Source: Litoribacter ruber (GTDB lineage: Bacteria; Bacteroidota; Bacteroidia; Cytophagales; Cyclobacteriaceae). From it: a DNA stretch of 64,000 nt. A program made the position numbers and the translations under genes. Positions 50,135 to 57,408 of the stretch are shown here, piece after piece. Each line of letters begins with the position of its first letter. Position 1 is the stretch's first letter. The notes under the pieces were generated by a model that made no database searches, was not told the DNA's origin, and was given only the letters and a program-made list of their open reading frames with translations. The stretch is from NCBI RefSeq assembly GCF_018500185.1, contig NZ_JAHBGI010000005.1, positions 62,001 to 126,000 of the forward strand, read 5' to 3'.

Positions 50135-50339
50135 TGGAAATTCACTCCACTACACTTTCTCTGGAGCTATAACATACCCAAGGACTCAATCGTGCAATTC
50201 AATGAAATAACTCCAAATCATGTAGAAACAATCCCCTTGCCCTAAAGGAAACTACGATTACTTTTCCCTGATGCGGGAAATAGAATTCTTGTTGATTTCC
50301 GACACCATGAGATGGAAGTGGGCAGGCGCCAATCATTTT

Positions 50340-51701
50340 TCACTCCCTTATACACCTCACCGATCGAAGAAATACATTATCGGGATTATCAAACCCTGAT
50401 TCATGAAGTGTTTGACTTAACCATACGGAATGAACCACATCATAGGGAAACCAAGGGTCCTCCATTTCCTCCACCGTACTGGTCCACCAAGAAGTCATTT
50501 CATTGAACCTACTGAAATAACTCGGAAAATTATAGCCAAAAAGGTCAAGCCAGACCAACCCTGCCCCTACTGCATTGAAATCACTCTCATTGGTGGCTGT
50601 TCGGTGAAACTCTTCGATCCAATATCTAGGGTTGGTACTTCTCATTTTTTCTGGGGCTTCTTCACTGCCTCCTAAGTAATCGCGAAGTTCTCTCCAGTCA
50701 TCTAGGCTTGGGACTTTATAACCACAGGGACAGATATTTCTATCATCGACTACAGCCCTATTGTTATAAAGCTTGCCATATGGAATATCATATTCCGGCT
50801 GATTGTCAAATGACCAGGCACCTGGGATGTCATTGCCATATTCCCAATCCCAATTGGGCTGGCCGGCATCCTCCAGCGGATCACCATTGCAGAAAGTAGA
50901 GCTACGCAGGTTTTCGGCCATCCAATATTGATTGCCGATTTTGACTACCTTATATACATTCCCCTCAGCATCCCTGACTACCCCCTCCACTGTAGGAGTC
51001 AGGTCCAGCCCCTCCTGAATCAGCGAAAATTCAGTAAGTACTAATTGAAAATATGCATTACCTTGCTCAGGAAGCTGCAAATAATAATGGTAATGGTTGG
51101 CAGCCTCCACGGCCACTTCCATTTCAAGAACTTCCCTATCAAAATGTTCTATTACCCTCAATGTGCCATTGGTACCACCCCGCACATATTGATAGTAAAA
51201 GTTGCGATCAGCCGATCTCCTCAGCTCCTTTTCATCTCCTCCGGAAACTATTTGGGATGCCTCCACATATTCATTCCTCAGTGAAACCAAACCATAATCA
51301 CTGAAAGCTTCAATGGTGATCGAAACAGGAGTGCCATTAACGGCAAATGCACCGTGGGTTTCGAAAGGCAGGTAATCCTCAAAAACTCCAGCTGAAGGCT
51401 CATAGGAAAACACATAATCCCCAAAAGGCAAGTCCACACTGTAAGGAGTGCTGAAATCGTTGGGATCTATGGGCAAAAGTAATTCATCACCGGTCTGTTG
51501 GTTAACTATTGAAATCTCAATGTAATCGGGTAGCACATGTTGCCAATCAGATGCATCCGCTTGTCTAGCGTTTATGGAACTCTGTCCAAAATCGGCAATA
51601 TTGATTCCCGTAAATTGCAGGGTGGAAGTAGGAATTATTTCCTCCTCTTGGGTACAACTGAGAAGCCCCAATAATAAAAATATATAAAGCAGTTTTTTCA
51701 T
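50340..51701 (-). CDS. FISUMP-domain lipoprotein, paralogue 2
   Basis: This 453-residue protein has a lipoprotein signal (LLSC, Cys16), a two-part N-terminal region (about 27-235) and a C-terminal FISUMP domain (Fibrobacter succinogenes major paralogous domain, about 240-452) with DAEGNVYKVVKIGNQYWMAE, YNNRAVVDDRNICPCGYKVP and the ending VRCIRE. The N-terminal region shares INARQ at 43-47, a GDYVFSYEP/YLPF segment near 94-113 and an FYYQYVRGG segment near 168 with the paralogue 3 bp upstream. Such proteins are surface lipoproteins of unknown ligand; the N-terminal region may be a fimbrillin-like beta-sandwich, which is an inference. Confidence 0.85.
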   Translation of the reverse strand: MKKLLYIFLLLGLLSCTQEEEIIPTSTLQFTGINIADFGQSSINARQADASDWQHVLPDYIEISIVNQQTGDELLLPIDPNDFSTPYSVDLPFGDYVFSYEPSAGVFEDYLPFETHGAFAVNGTPVSITIEAFSDYGLVSLRNEYVEASQIVSGGDEKELRRSADRNFYYQYVRGGTNGTLRVIEHFDREVLEMEVAVEAANHYHYYLQLPEQGNAYFQLVLTEFSLIQEGLDLTPTVEGVVRDAEGNVYKVVKIGNQYWMAENLRSSTFCNGDPLEDAGQPNWDWEYGNDIPGAWSFDNQPEYDIPYGKLYNNRAVVDDRNICPCGYKVPSLDDWRELRDYLGGSEEAPEKMRSTNPRYWIEEFHRTATNESDFNAVGAGLVWLDLFGYNFPSYFSRFNEMTSWWTSTVEEMEDPWFPYDVVHSVWLSQTLHESGFDNPDNVFLRSVRCIRE

Positions 51702-51704
51702 GGC

Positions 51705-53120
51705 TTAGGGGTTTTCTTTAATGCATCTGATGGACATTCCTTCGGTTTTATACCCATCGTGAACTCCAGGATTTCCATACCCAACCCCGTTAAACCTAAG
51801 CTCCATAGCATAAAGGGTATTGAATCTATACCCCGGTGGCTCAGGTTCAGTTGCATGCCACCAAAACCTGAATTCTCCCTCGGTCTGAGTCCACCAACTC
51901 CCCACAAGATGCAACCAATTGTAGCCAACCCTTAAGGGGAAGGGATAATGCCATCTATTTTCCTCCCTGTCGCGCTGGGGAGTCTGCCTGATCAACATTC
52001 CGCCACCTCTCATGGTCATGCCCGTTTCATTGGTCGCCCCAGTGTTTGGCGATTTCCAATGTTCAAACCCGGTATCTTTCAACTTATCTGGCCCCGTATG
52101 ATCTAGGTCCAAATATAGGCCAAGCTCTTCAAAATCCTCCTTAGTAGGCACCCGCCAGTCGCAAGGGCAAATGTTGCGCTCATCGGTTGCAGCATAGCCG
52201 TTGTAAAGTTTTCCGTAAATCGGCCCATAGGCCTCATTGTCATCATAGTAGGTCCATAGCCCTTCTTCTACATCATCCCAATTATCAGGATTGGCCTCTC
52301 TCCTAACAGGATCGCCATTGCAATAGGAGGAGGTCCTGAGATTTTCGGCCATCCAAACCTGGTTGCCCACCTGAACGGTGCGGTACCTGTTTCCATCCGC
52401 ATCATACACCACATTGGCAAGGTTATCCAAAGCTATCTCTTCCTCGGTATAGGAAAACTCCCCCATCACCAAGTCGACCAAGCTCGAATTGGGCTCTCCG
52501 CTTGGATTGATGTAAAAATGGTAATGCTCAGAGGTCCCAACTGTCAATTCCCGATTGATAGGATCCTGTCCATCTGTGGGATCGACCGTGAGCGTGACAG
52601 CACTCCCCCCCGCCACGTATAAGTAATAGAACTCCTCATCATCAGTCAGGAAAAAATCCTGTCCATCAATGCTCACCTCATCCACCTGGTCATTGAGCAC
52701 GCTGATGAGTCCATGGCTGCTTTCTGCCTGCATGCTGATTTGGGCCTGAGGGCCTTGGAGTTCAAAAGTACCTTCAGACCTGAAGGGCAGGTATCGCTCC
52801 ATTTCCCCGCCCTCCAGATTGACCTCATAGGTATAGGTCCCATAGGGTAGTAGGATGGTTTGGGGCAAATTAGAATTGGAAAGGGTAAAATTCAGCACAT
52901 GGCTGCTGCCATCGGCGGTGCTCTGGATATGAACCTCCATTGATGCGGCCATCTGGTGCTCCCAGGCTGAAATTCTAAGCTGGCGCGCATTGATTCCCAC
53001 ATTGCCAAATTGGGGCATATACCCTATTAGAAAGCTGGCTTGCCCATCTGCGGTCTGTTCCTCGTAGGATTGACAAGCTATTAGGCTAAAAAACGCTATA
53101 AAAGTTAAAAATCTCTTCAT
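51705..53120 (-). CDS. FISUMP-domain lipoprotein, paralogue 1
   Basis: This 471-residue protein has a lipoprotein signal (LIAC, Cys16), an N-terminal region (about 28-230) homologous to its neighbour (INARQ at 43-47, YLPFRSEGTF near 110, EFYYLYVAGG near 163) and a FISUMP domain (about 238-470) with DADGNRYRTVQVGNQVWMAE, YNGYAATDERNICPCDWRVP and MSIRCIKENP. It is first in a two-gene operon with a consensus promoter at 53192-53223. The C-terminal domain contains paired cysteines (ICPC) also present in the paralogue. Confidence 0.85.
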   Translation of the reverse strand: MKRFLTFIAFFSLIACQSYEEQTADGQASFLIGYMPQFGNVGINARQLRISAWEHQMAASMEVHIQSTADGSSHVLNFTLSNSNLPQTILLPYGTYTYEVNLEGGEMERYLPFRSEGTFELQGPQAQISMQAESSHGLISVLNDQVDEVSIDGQDFFLTDDEEFYYLYVAGGSAVTLTVDPTDGQDPINRELTVGTSEHYHFYINPSGEPNSSLVDLVMGEFSYTEEEIALDNLANVVYDADGNRYRTVQVGNQVWMAENLRTSSYCNGDPVRREANPDNWDDVEEGLWTYYDDNEAYGPIYGKLYNGYAATDERNICPCDWRVPTKEDFEELGLYLDLDHTGPDKLKDTGFEHWKSPNTGATNETGMTMRGGGMLIRQTPQRDREENRWHYPFPLRVGYNWLHLVGSWWTQTEGEFRFWWHATEPEPPGYRFNTLYAMELRFNGVGYGNPGVHDGYKTEGMSIRCIKENP

Positions 53121-53191
53121 CTAAAATCCCTCTACTTCGCCAAAAAGCGATATTCTTAAAAACTGCTAATAGCATCAAACAATCTATATAC

Positions 53192-53223
53192 CAAAAATAT
53201 CTTGATTAAATTATATTAGCAAA
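53192..53223 (-). promoter_or_regulatory. promoter of the FISUMP operon
   Basis: The minus strand reads TTTG (53223-53220), 20 nt, TATTTTTG (53199-53192), a full match to the consensus, 72 bp before the ATG. Confidence 0.7.
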
Positions 53224-53599
53224 TTAAATCAGTGTTTTGTTTACTATTTTGAATCGAAAAAATTTAAAAACTAACTAGAAAGACCAAAGGGAATTGAAGG
53301 GAAATATAACAACAAAGGTAGCAGAGGGGATTTGGGGGAAGTCAAAGGTAAGAGGTAAGTAGTTAGGAGACTATGGTTTTACAGCGCGGGTCGGTTGATA
53401 GGTTGATGTCGGATGGCGCTTTGCGCATCCGAGGGATTAAGGGATTAACGTAAAGTGCTATTGTTCCTTAATCCTTTATTCAGGTCCGAATGGAATACAG
53501 CGAAGCTATTCCATTTCGGTATGCTCAACCATTCAACCAGCACTCTACAACACCTAAACCGAGGCCGAAGGCCGACTAAACTCCTAAACCAGAACGTCA

Positions 53600-53626
53600 A
53601 AAAATAAAAAAGGCTTCAAAGAAGCC
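53600..53626 (-). terminator. intrinsic terminator of the DoxX gene
   Basis: GGCTTC-AAA-GAAGCC lies about 103 bp after the DoxX stop. On the minus strand the tract TTTTTTATTTTTTG follows. Confidence 0.75.
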
Positions 53627-53728
53627 CAGACTCTAAAGAATTGGCCGTCATTGACAACCAGTTCTTTCCATTATTAAACCTTACAGGGATAAATATAGGA
53701 GATTTTTCCTGCATGGTCAAATATTTCC

Positions 53729-54160
53729 CTACCAATTCTTATTGATCAATGAATGGTCCACCGACCAATAGCCTCCCCCTTTGATCAAAAGGAAAATGCT
53801 TCCCAGCAGCATGGACCAATCCGTACGGCTGCCGTGCATCATCTCCCAGAATCCGTCTTGAGCCAGCACCTCAGATTTGGTGGTGGCTATGGCTACCAGC
53901 ATGATAACCATTAATGGAAGGCTGGCTACACGTGTAAACAGGCCCAACAGAACCAAAATCCCACAGAGGATTTCAAACGCACCAACAAAGCTCCCCAAGA
54001 ATTCCGGGTTAGGCAGCCCGATCTTTTCAAAACGCCCAGCTCCCCTAATTGCCGGAAAAAGGAACTTTTGGATCCCTTCGGAAAGGAATACTGCGCCTAC
54101 CATGAGGCGGATAAGGATGGTGGTTTTGGAGTGGTCTGTCTGTAAAAGTGATTTAAACAT
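53729..54160 (-). CDS. DoxX family membrane protein
   Basis: This 143-residue inner-membrane protein has four hydrophobic segments (about 13-31, 54-74, 78-96 and 112-128) and the DoxX features RLMVGAVFLSEGIQKFLFP near the start and GAFEILCGILVLLGLFTRVA. DoxX-family proteins are linked to redox and oxidative-stress functions, but the activity of this subfamily is not known. It is a single-gene unit. Confidence 0.87.
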   Translation of the reverse strand: MFKSLLQTDHSKTTILIRLMVGAVFLSEGIQKFLFPAIRGAGRFEKIGLPNPEFLGSFVGAFEILCGILVLLGLFTRVASLPLMVIMLVAIATTKSEVLAQDGFWEMMHGSRTDWSMLLGSIFLLIKGGGYWSVDHSLINKNW

Positions 54161-54309
54161 TGTTGTTTTGATTTTGCCGGATTTAGGTATCCGTGGATGG
54201 TAGAAATGTTAAAGGCTATGTTGCCAAGCATACTGAGACAAATGCGGATATAGATTGTTTTCTACAGAAAACAAAAACTACAATTGTTTTTTACAAAAAA
54301 CAATTACGA

Positions 54310-56940
54310 TCAATTAATATTGATAAATGAAGCCACCCCTATCCTTACCCCTGAGGTACTATACCGCCCGTTTTCAAAACCTGCACCGACTTCGAGCCTG
54401 AAAATTCGGAATAATTGATCTAGGGAATAGCCGATTTCAACATAATGTGGAGAATTGGCTGTTTTTAAATAATTAAGAAAAATATTTTCCCTCAGCCCCG
54501 TGTATCTCAGCATGGGCAGTTGTGTAAACAGGAATTTTCTAAATTGATAATGGACAATGGAGCTGATAAAATCCGTCTGTGTACTGAAACGATAATAGTC
54601 CAAGAATCTATAATTTGAGGCCACACCCATGTTGCTGAAAATTGTCCTATTCCCGCCAAAATGTTTGTAATCCATAAAATACATACGGTCATTATTCAGA
54701 AATGTCCCAGCGTTGACATTGAAATCAAGACGCCCACTCACCCCAAACAGGAAGCTGTGGGACACACCGGCCTCTAGCAGGTCAAAGTCAGTGGTAGTTT
54801 GACCACGGAAGTTGGGAATCCCCTTGGTGTAGCCAAAATTGAACTCCGGAGCCCGGTCATAAATAGCATACCTTCGCCCGTTCCTTATTCCATATTTCAC
54901 CCCTGGCCTCCATCTGAAGGCCGCATTAAGGATCAAAGCCTGGTGGTTTTGAAAATTGGTGGGGCTAGATTCCAAGTTGTCAGGGCGGTTTGGCGTAAAC
55001 TCCCGAGTCTCCTCATAAAAGAAGCTATTGTCCGACTGGTTAAACAGCTCTCTCCTATCTGCCCATTTCAAGCTACCTTCATAACTGAACTTGTCACTCA
55101 GACGACTGGAATGATAAACTTGAACAAAATCCTGCTCATACAGCTTCATGAAATTCTGCCTCATTACGAGGGTATACAGCATATTTACAAATTCGGTGAT
55201 AGGTTCATCACTGTTAAACTGTTCAATATACCTGCCTCCTGTTATCCCGAGTCTGGAATTTATAGAGCCCGCTCTTACATTCCTGTAAATATCCGTTTTG
55301 AGATAAGGCCTCTTGCTGGCAAACCCATAGCGGAAAGCTGGCCGCACTTGGTATTCCACTGTCCTCCGGGTGACCGAGTCAGCAAGCGTATCCACTTTGG
55401 CATATCTCAAGTAGCCCGATACACCAAACTTCCACCCCTCCACGGTATTGAACCCGGTTTTGAAAAGGTTTTCATCAAAGCCGGCAGATTTCCCTCCACC
55501 AAAACTGTAGCTACCCCCAGTAATGACAGATAAAGGGTCAAATTTCTTTTTGACTTTCTTCCTTGCAGTGGTGTCGCTTTTATCAACTTTTGCTTTCTCA
55601 ACTACAGCAAGGCTGTCATCCCGCTTGTATCCCCTGATTTCGTCAGCGGTTAACTTTACCGGCCTTATGCTGTCCCAATAATTTTCATTTCTCTTAGAAG
55701 CCAGGCTGTCCACTTTGTAATTTCGCTCCCTTACTACCTCCACATCTTCCCGCTGCTTCAAGGCCTCTTTTTCATATTGATTGACCATTTTCCGAAATTC
55801 CTTTCGGGTCAGCTTATCCCCTTCTTCAAGCTTTTCCAAGGAAGAACTTTTCTTGTCGAACCTGACAATGTCCTCTGGCACTTCCTGCACCTTTTCATCG
55901 ATTATTTCTGGCTCCACCTCCAGATCCGGGTTCAGCTTAATGTCATAATCTCGGATCGAAGCTAGGTATTTGTACTCCCCAGCAAAACCAAAGATTTTTC
56001 CCCCAAAGAGATATGTATGACTGATAGGCATCCAAACCTGATCCTTCACCGGGGCGTAGATTTGATTCACATTGACCTGGAATCCCATGATGGATGTTTT
56101 GAGATCCAAGCTGTGGATGGCCCACAGGTCTTCAATGATATAAATGAACCCCTCGAAAACATTTTCACCCCTTGAGCGTGGCGTCACCTTAACCTTATTG
56201 ATTAGGATGCCATCCTCCATAAAGGAACCCATTAAGGTAAATTTATAATAGGCAAAAGCGCTTCTTGAAAGAGGGGAAATGGCTCCATTGATTTTCTCAT
56301 TATAAAAGCTGGTGCCGATATAGGGTGCCGGTGAAGTGGCGTTGTCGTCACCGCTTGAGCGGATACTGATCACTCTTTCCTCGATTTTATCAGGCTGGGA
56401 AAATTTAACCTCAGAAACCGACTCTGATGTATAGGCCTCATTCAGGTTTAGCCCCTCTTCCTTAAGTTTTTTCTTCAGAAAAAAAGGCGCGTTAGTCAAT
56501 TTACCAGTGCCTTTTAGGTAAACCTGCATGGAATATTCCTGCACTTGTAGGCGGTGAAATTTGGCTTTTGAAATAGCTTTTCTCATCACAGTGAGGGCTG
56601 GGTCCTCTTGCCCGCTTCTTACCACCACCTCTTGCAGTCCAAAAACCTGCTCTTTGAGTTCCACATTCAGCTCTACCCATCGGTCTTGGACCTCTACGGT
56701 TTTGAGCACAGAAGTGTATCCAATATATTGAACCAATATATCATACATGCCGGGTTTTAGGGCATACTCAAATTCCCCATTTTGATTTGTAGGCACTCCG
56801 TCACCCAGATTCCGGATATATACCGAGGCATAAGCCAGGGGGTCACCAGATTCGGATACCACTTTGCCTCTCACCCCTTGGGCGTAAAGGCCTTCACCGA
56901 AAAATGAAATGGCCAAAATCATCAATATTGTTATTCTCAT
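54310..56940 (-). CDS. DUF5686 and carboxypeptidase-regulatory-like domain outer-membrane protein
   Basis: This 876-residue protein has a signal peptide (cut near LYAQ, residue 21), then a CarboxypepD_reg-like beta-sandwich (about 22-105: GKVVSESGDPLAYASVYIRN, VQYIGYTSVLKTVEV), then a long DUF5686 region (about 120-876). The last 400 residues have alternating aromatic strands and end with GVRIGVASFININ, consistent with an outer-membrane barrel. It resembles a TonB-dependent receptor in its first domain, but no plug domain is seen. The function of DUF5686 is unknown to me. It is divergent from susC. Confidence 0.87.
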   Translation of the reverse strand: MRITILMILAISFFGEGLYAQGVRGKVVSESGDPLAYASVYIRNLGDGVPTNQNGEFEYALKPGMYDILVQYIGYTSVLKTVEVQDRWVELNVELKEQVFGLQEVVVRSGQEDPALTVMRKAISKAKFHRLQVQEYSMQVYLKGTGKLTNAPFFLKKKLKEEGLNLNEAYTSESVSEVKFSQPDKIEERVISIRSSGDDNATSPAPYIGTSFYNEKINGAISPLSRSAFAYYKFTLMGSFMEDGILINKVKVTPRSRGENVFEGFIYIIEDLWAIHSLDLKTSIMGFQVNVNQIYAPVKDQVWMPISHTYLFGGKIFGFAGEYKYLASIRDYDIKLNPDLEVEPEIIDEKVQEVPEDIVRFDKKSSSLEKLEEGDKLTRKEFRKMVNQYEKEALKQREDVEVVRERNYKVDSLASKRNENYWDSIRPVKLTADEIRGYKRDDSLAVVEKAKVDKSDTTARKKVKKKFDPLSVITGGSYSFGGGKSAGFDENLFKTGFNTVEGWKFGVSGYLRYAKVDTLADSVTRRTVEYQVRPAFRYGFASKRPYLKTDIYRNVRAGSINSRLGITGGRYIEQFNSDEPITEFVNMLYTLVMRQNFMKLYEQDFVQVYHSSRLSDKFSYEGSLKWADRRELFNQSDNSFFYEETREFTPNRPDNLESSPTNFQNHQALILNAAFRWRPGVKYGIRNGRRYAIYDRAPEFNFGYTKGIPNFRGQTTTDFDLLEAGVSHSFLFGVSGRLDFNVNAGTFLNNDRMYFMDYKHFGGNRTIFSNMGVASNYRFLDYYRFSTQTDFISSIVHYQFRKFLFTQLPMLRYTGLRENIFLNYLKTANSPHYVEIGYSLDQLFRIFRLEVGAGFENGRYSTSGVRIGVASFININ

Positions 56941-57408
56941 AATAAAATGATTGCGCTGAAAAGCCGAACTTATTCAATCCTTATAATCGGTGTAAATTAG
57001 ATAAATCGCAGGACATAAGGAATACTTAAAAACTTACCCAAATAATACAATAAGGCCAAAAAACAAAATAAACGTAATATTTACCAAATCAATCCGAAAC
57101 CAAATCATAGCATAAAATAGAAAATTGGCCATTACGACATCTTTACCAATGTTAGTATCTTACAACATTTTTAATAAAACAGTAAAATTTTAAGTATTAA
57201 TAAAATTCAATCGTTTTCGATTAACATTTTTGCAAATAATACAACATAATACTATCAATTTTACAAAATAGACTACTAATATTTAACAAACCATCTCAAT
57301 AACAGGTAATTTTGAAAATGTTAAATTTTGCAAAAATGAATTAATTATTCGATTTTACATTAGAATTAGCATGTTCTACCAATTTTTGAAGTTTAACAGA
57401 ATAAACCT
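56941..57408. other. AT-rich divergent intergenic region upstream of susC
   Basis: These 468 bp are very AT-rich. A TAATTTTG at 57309-57316 fits the -7 consensus for susC, but no TTTG stands at the right distance, and TAAATTTTG near 57330 is off by one base. No ORF, repeat array or strong hairpin was found. The susC leader would be near 90 nt if the first motif is used. Confidence 0.4.

Larger units (their letters stand above)
53121..53728. other. 608-bp gene-free region with several hairpins
   Basis: It holds the FISUMP promoter (53192-53223), then a run of palindromes: CGGAT-GCGC with a TTT loop (53410-53431), GGATTAAGG facing CCTTAATCC (53434-53474), a 14-bp stem CCGAA...AGC with a GAA loop (53486-53519), and GGCC-GAA-GGCC (53563-53573), then the DoxX terminator. 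No ORF is supported. Confidence 0.5.

Noticed and set aside
46698-50140. Intact insertion sequence or prophage
   Set aside because: No transposase, integrase or phage gene is present; only worn repeats and single accessory genes.
54799-55533. 244-codon plus-strand frame
   Set aside because: It is antisense to the DUF5686 barrel region and has no signal, domain or upstream promoter.
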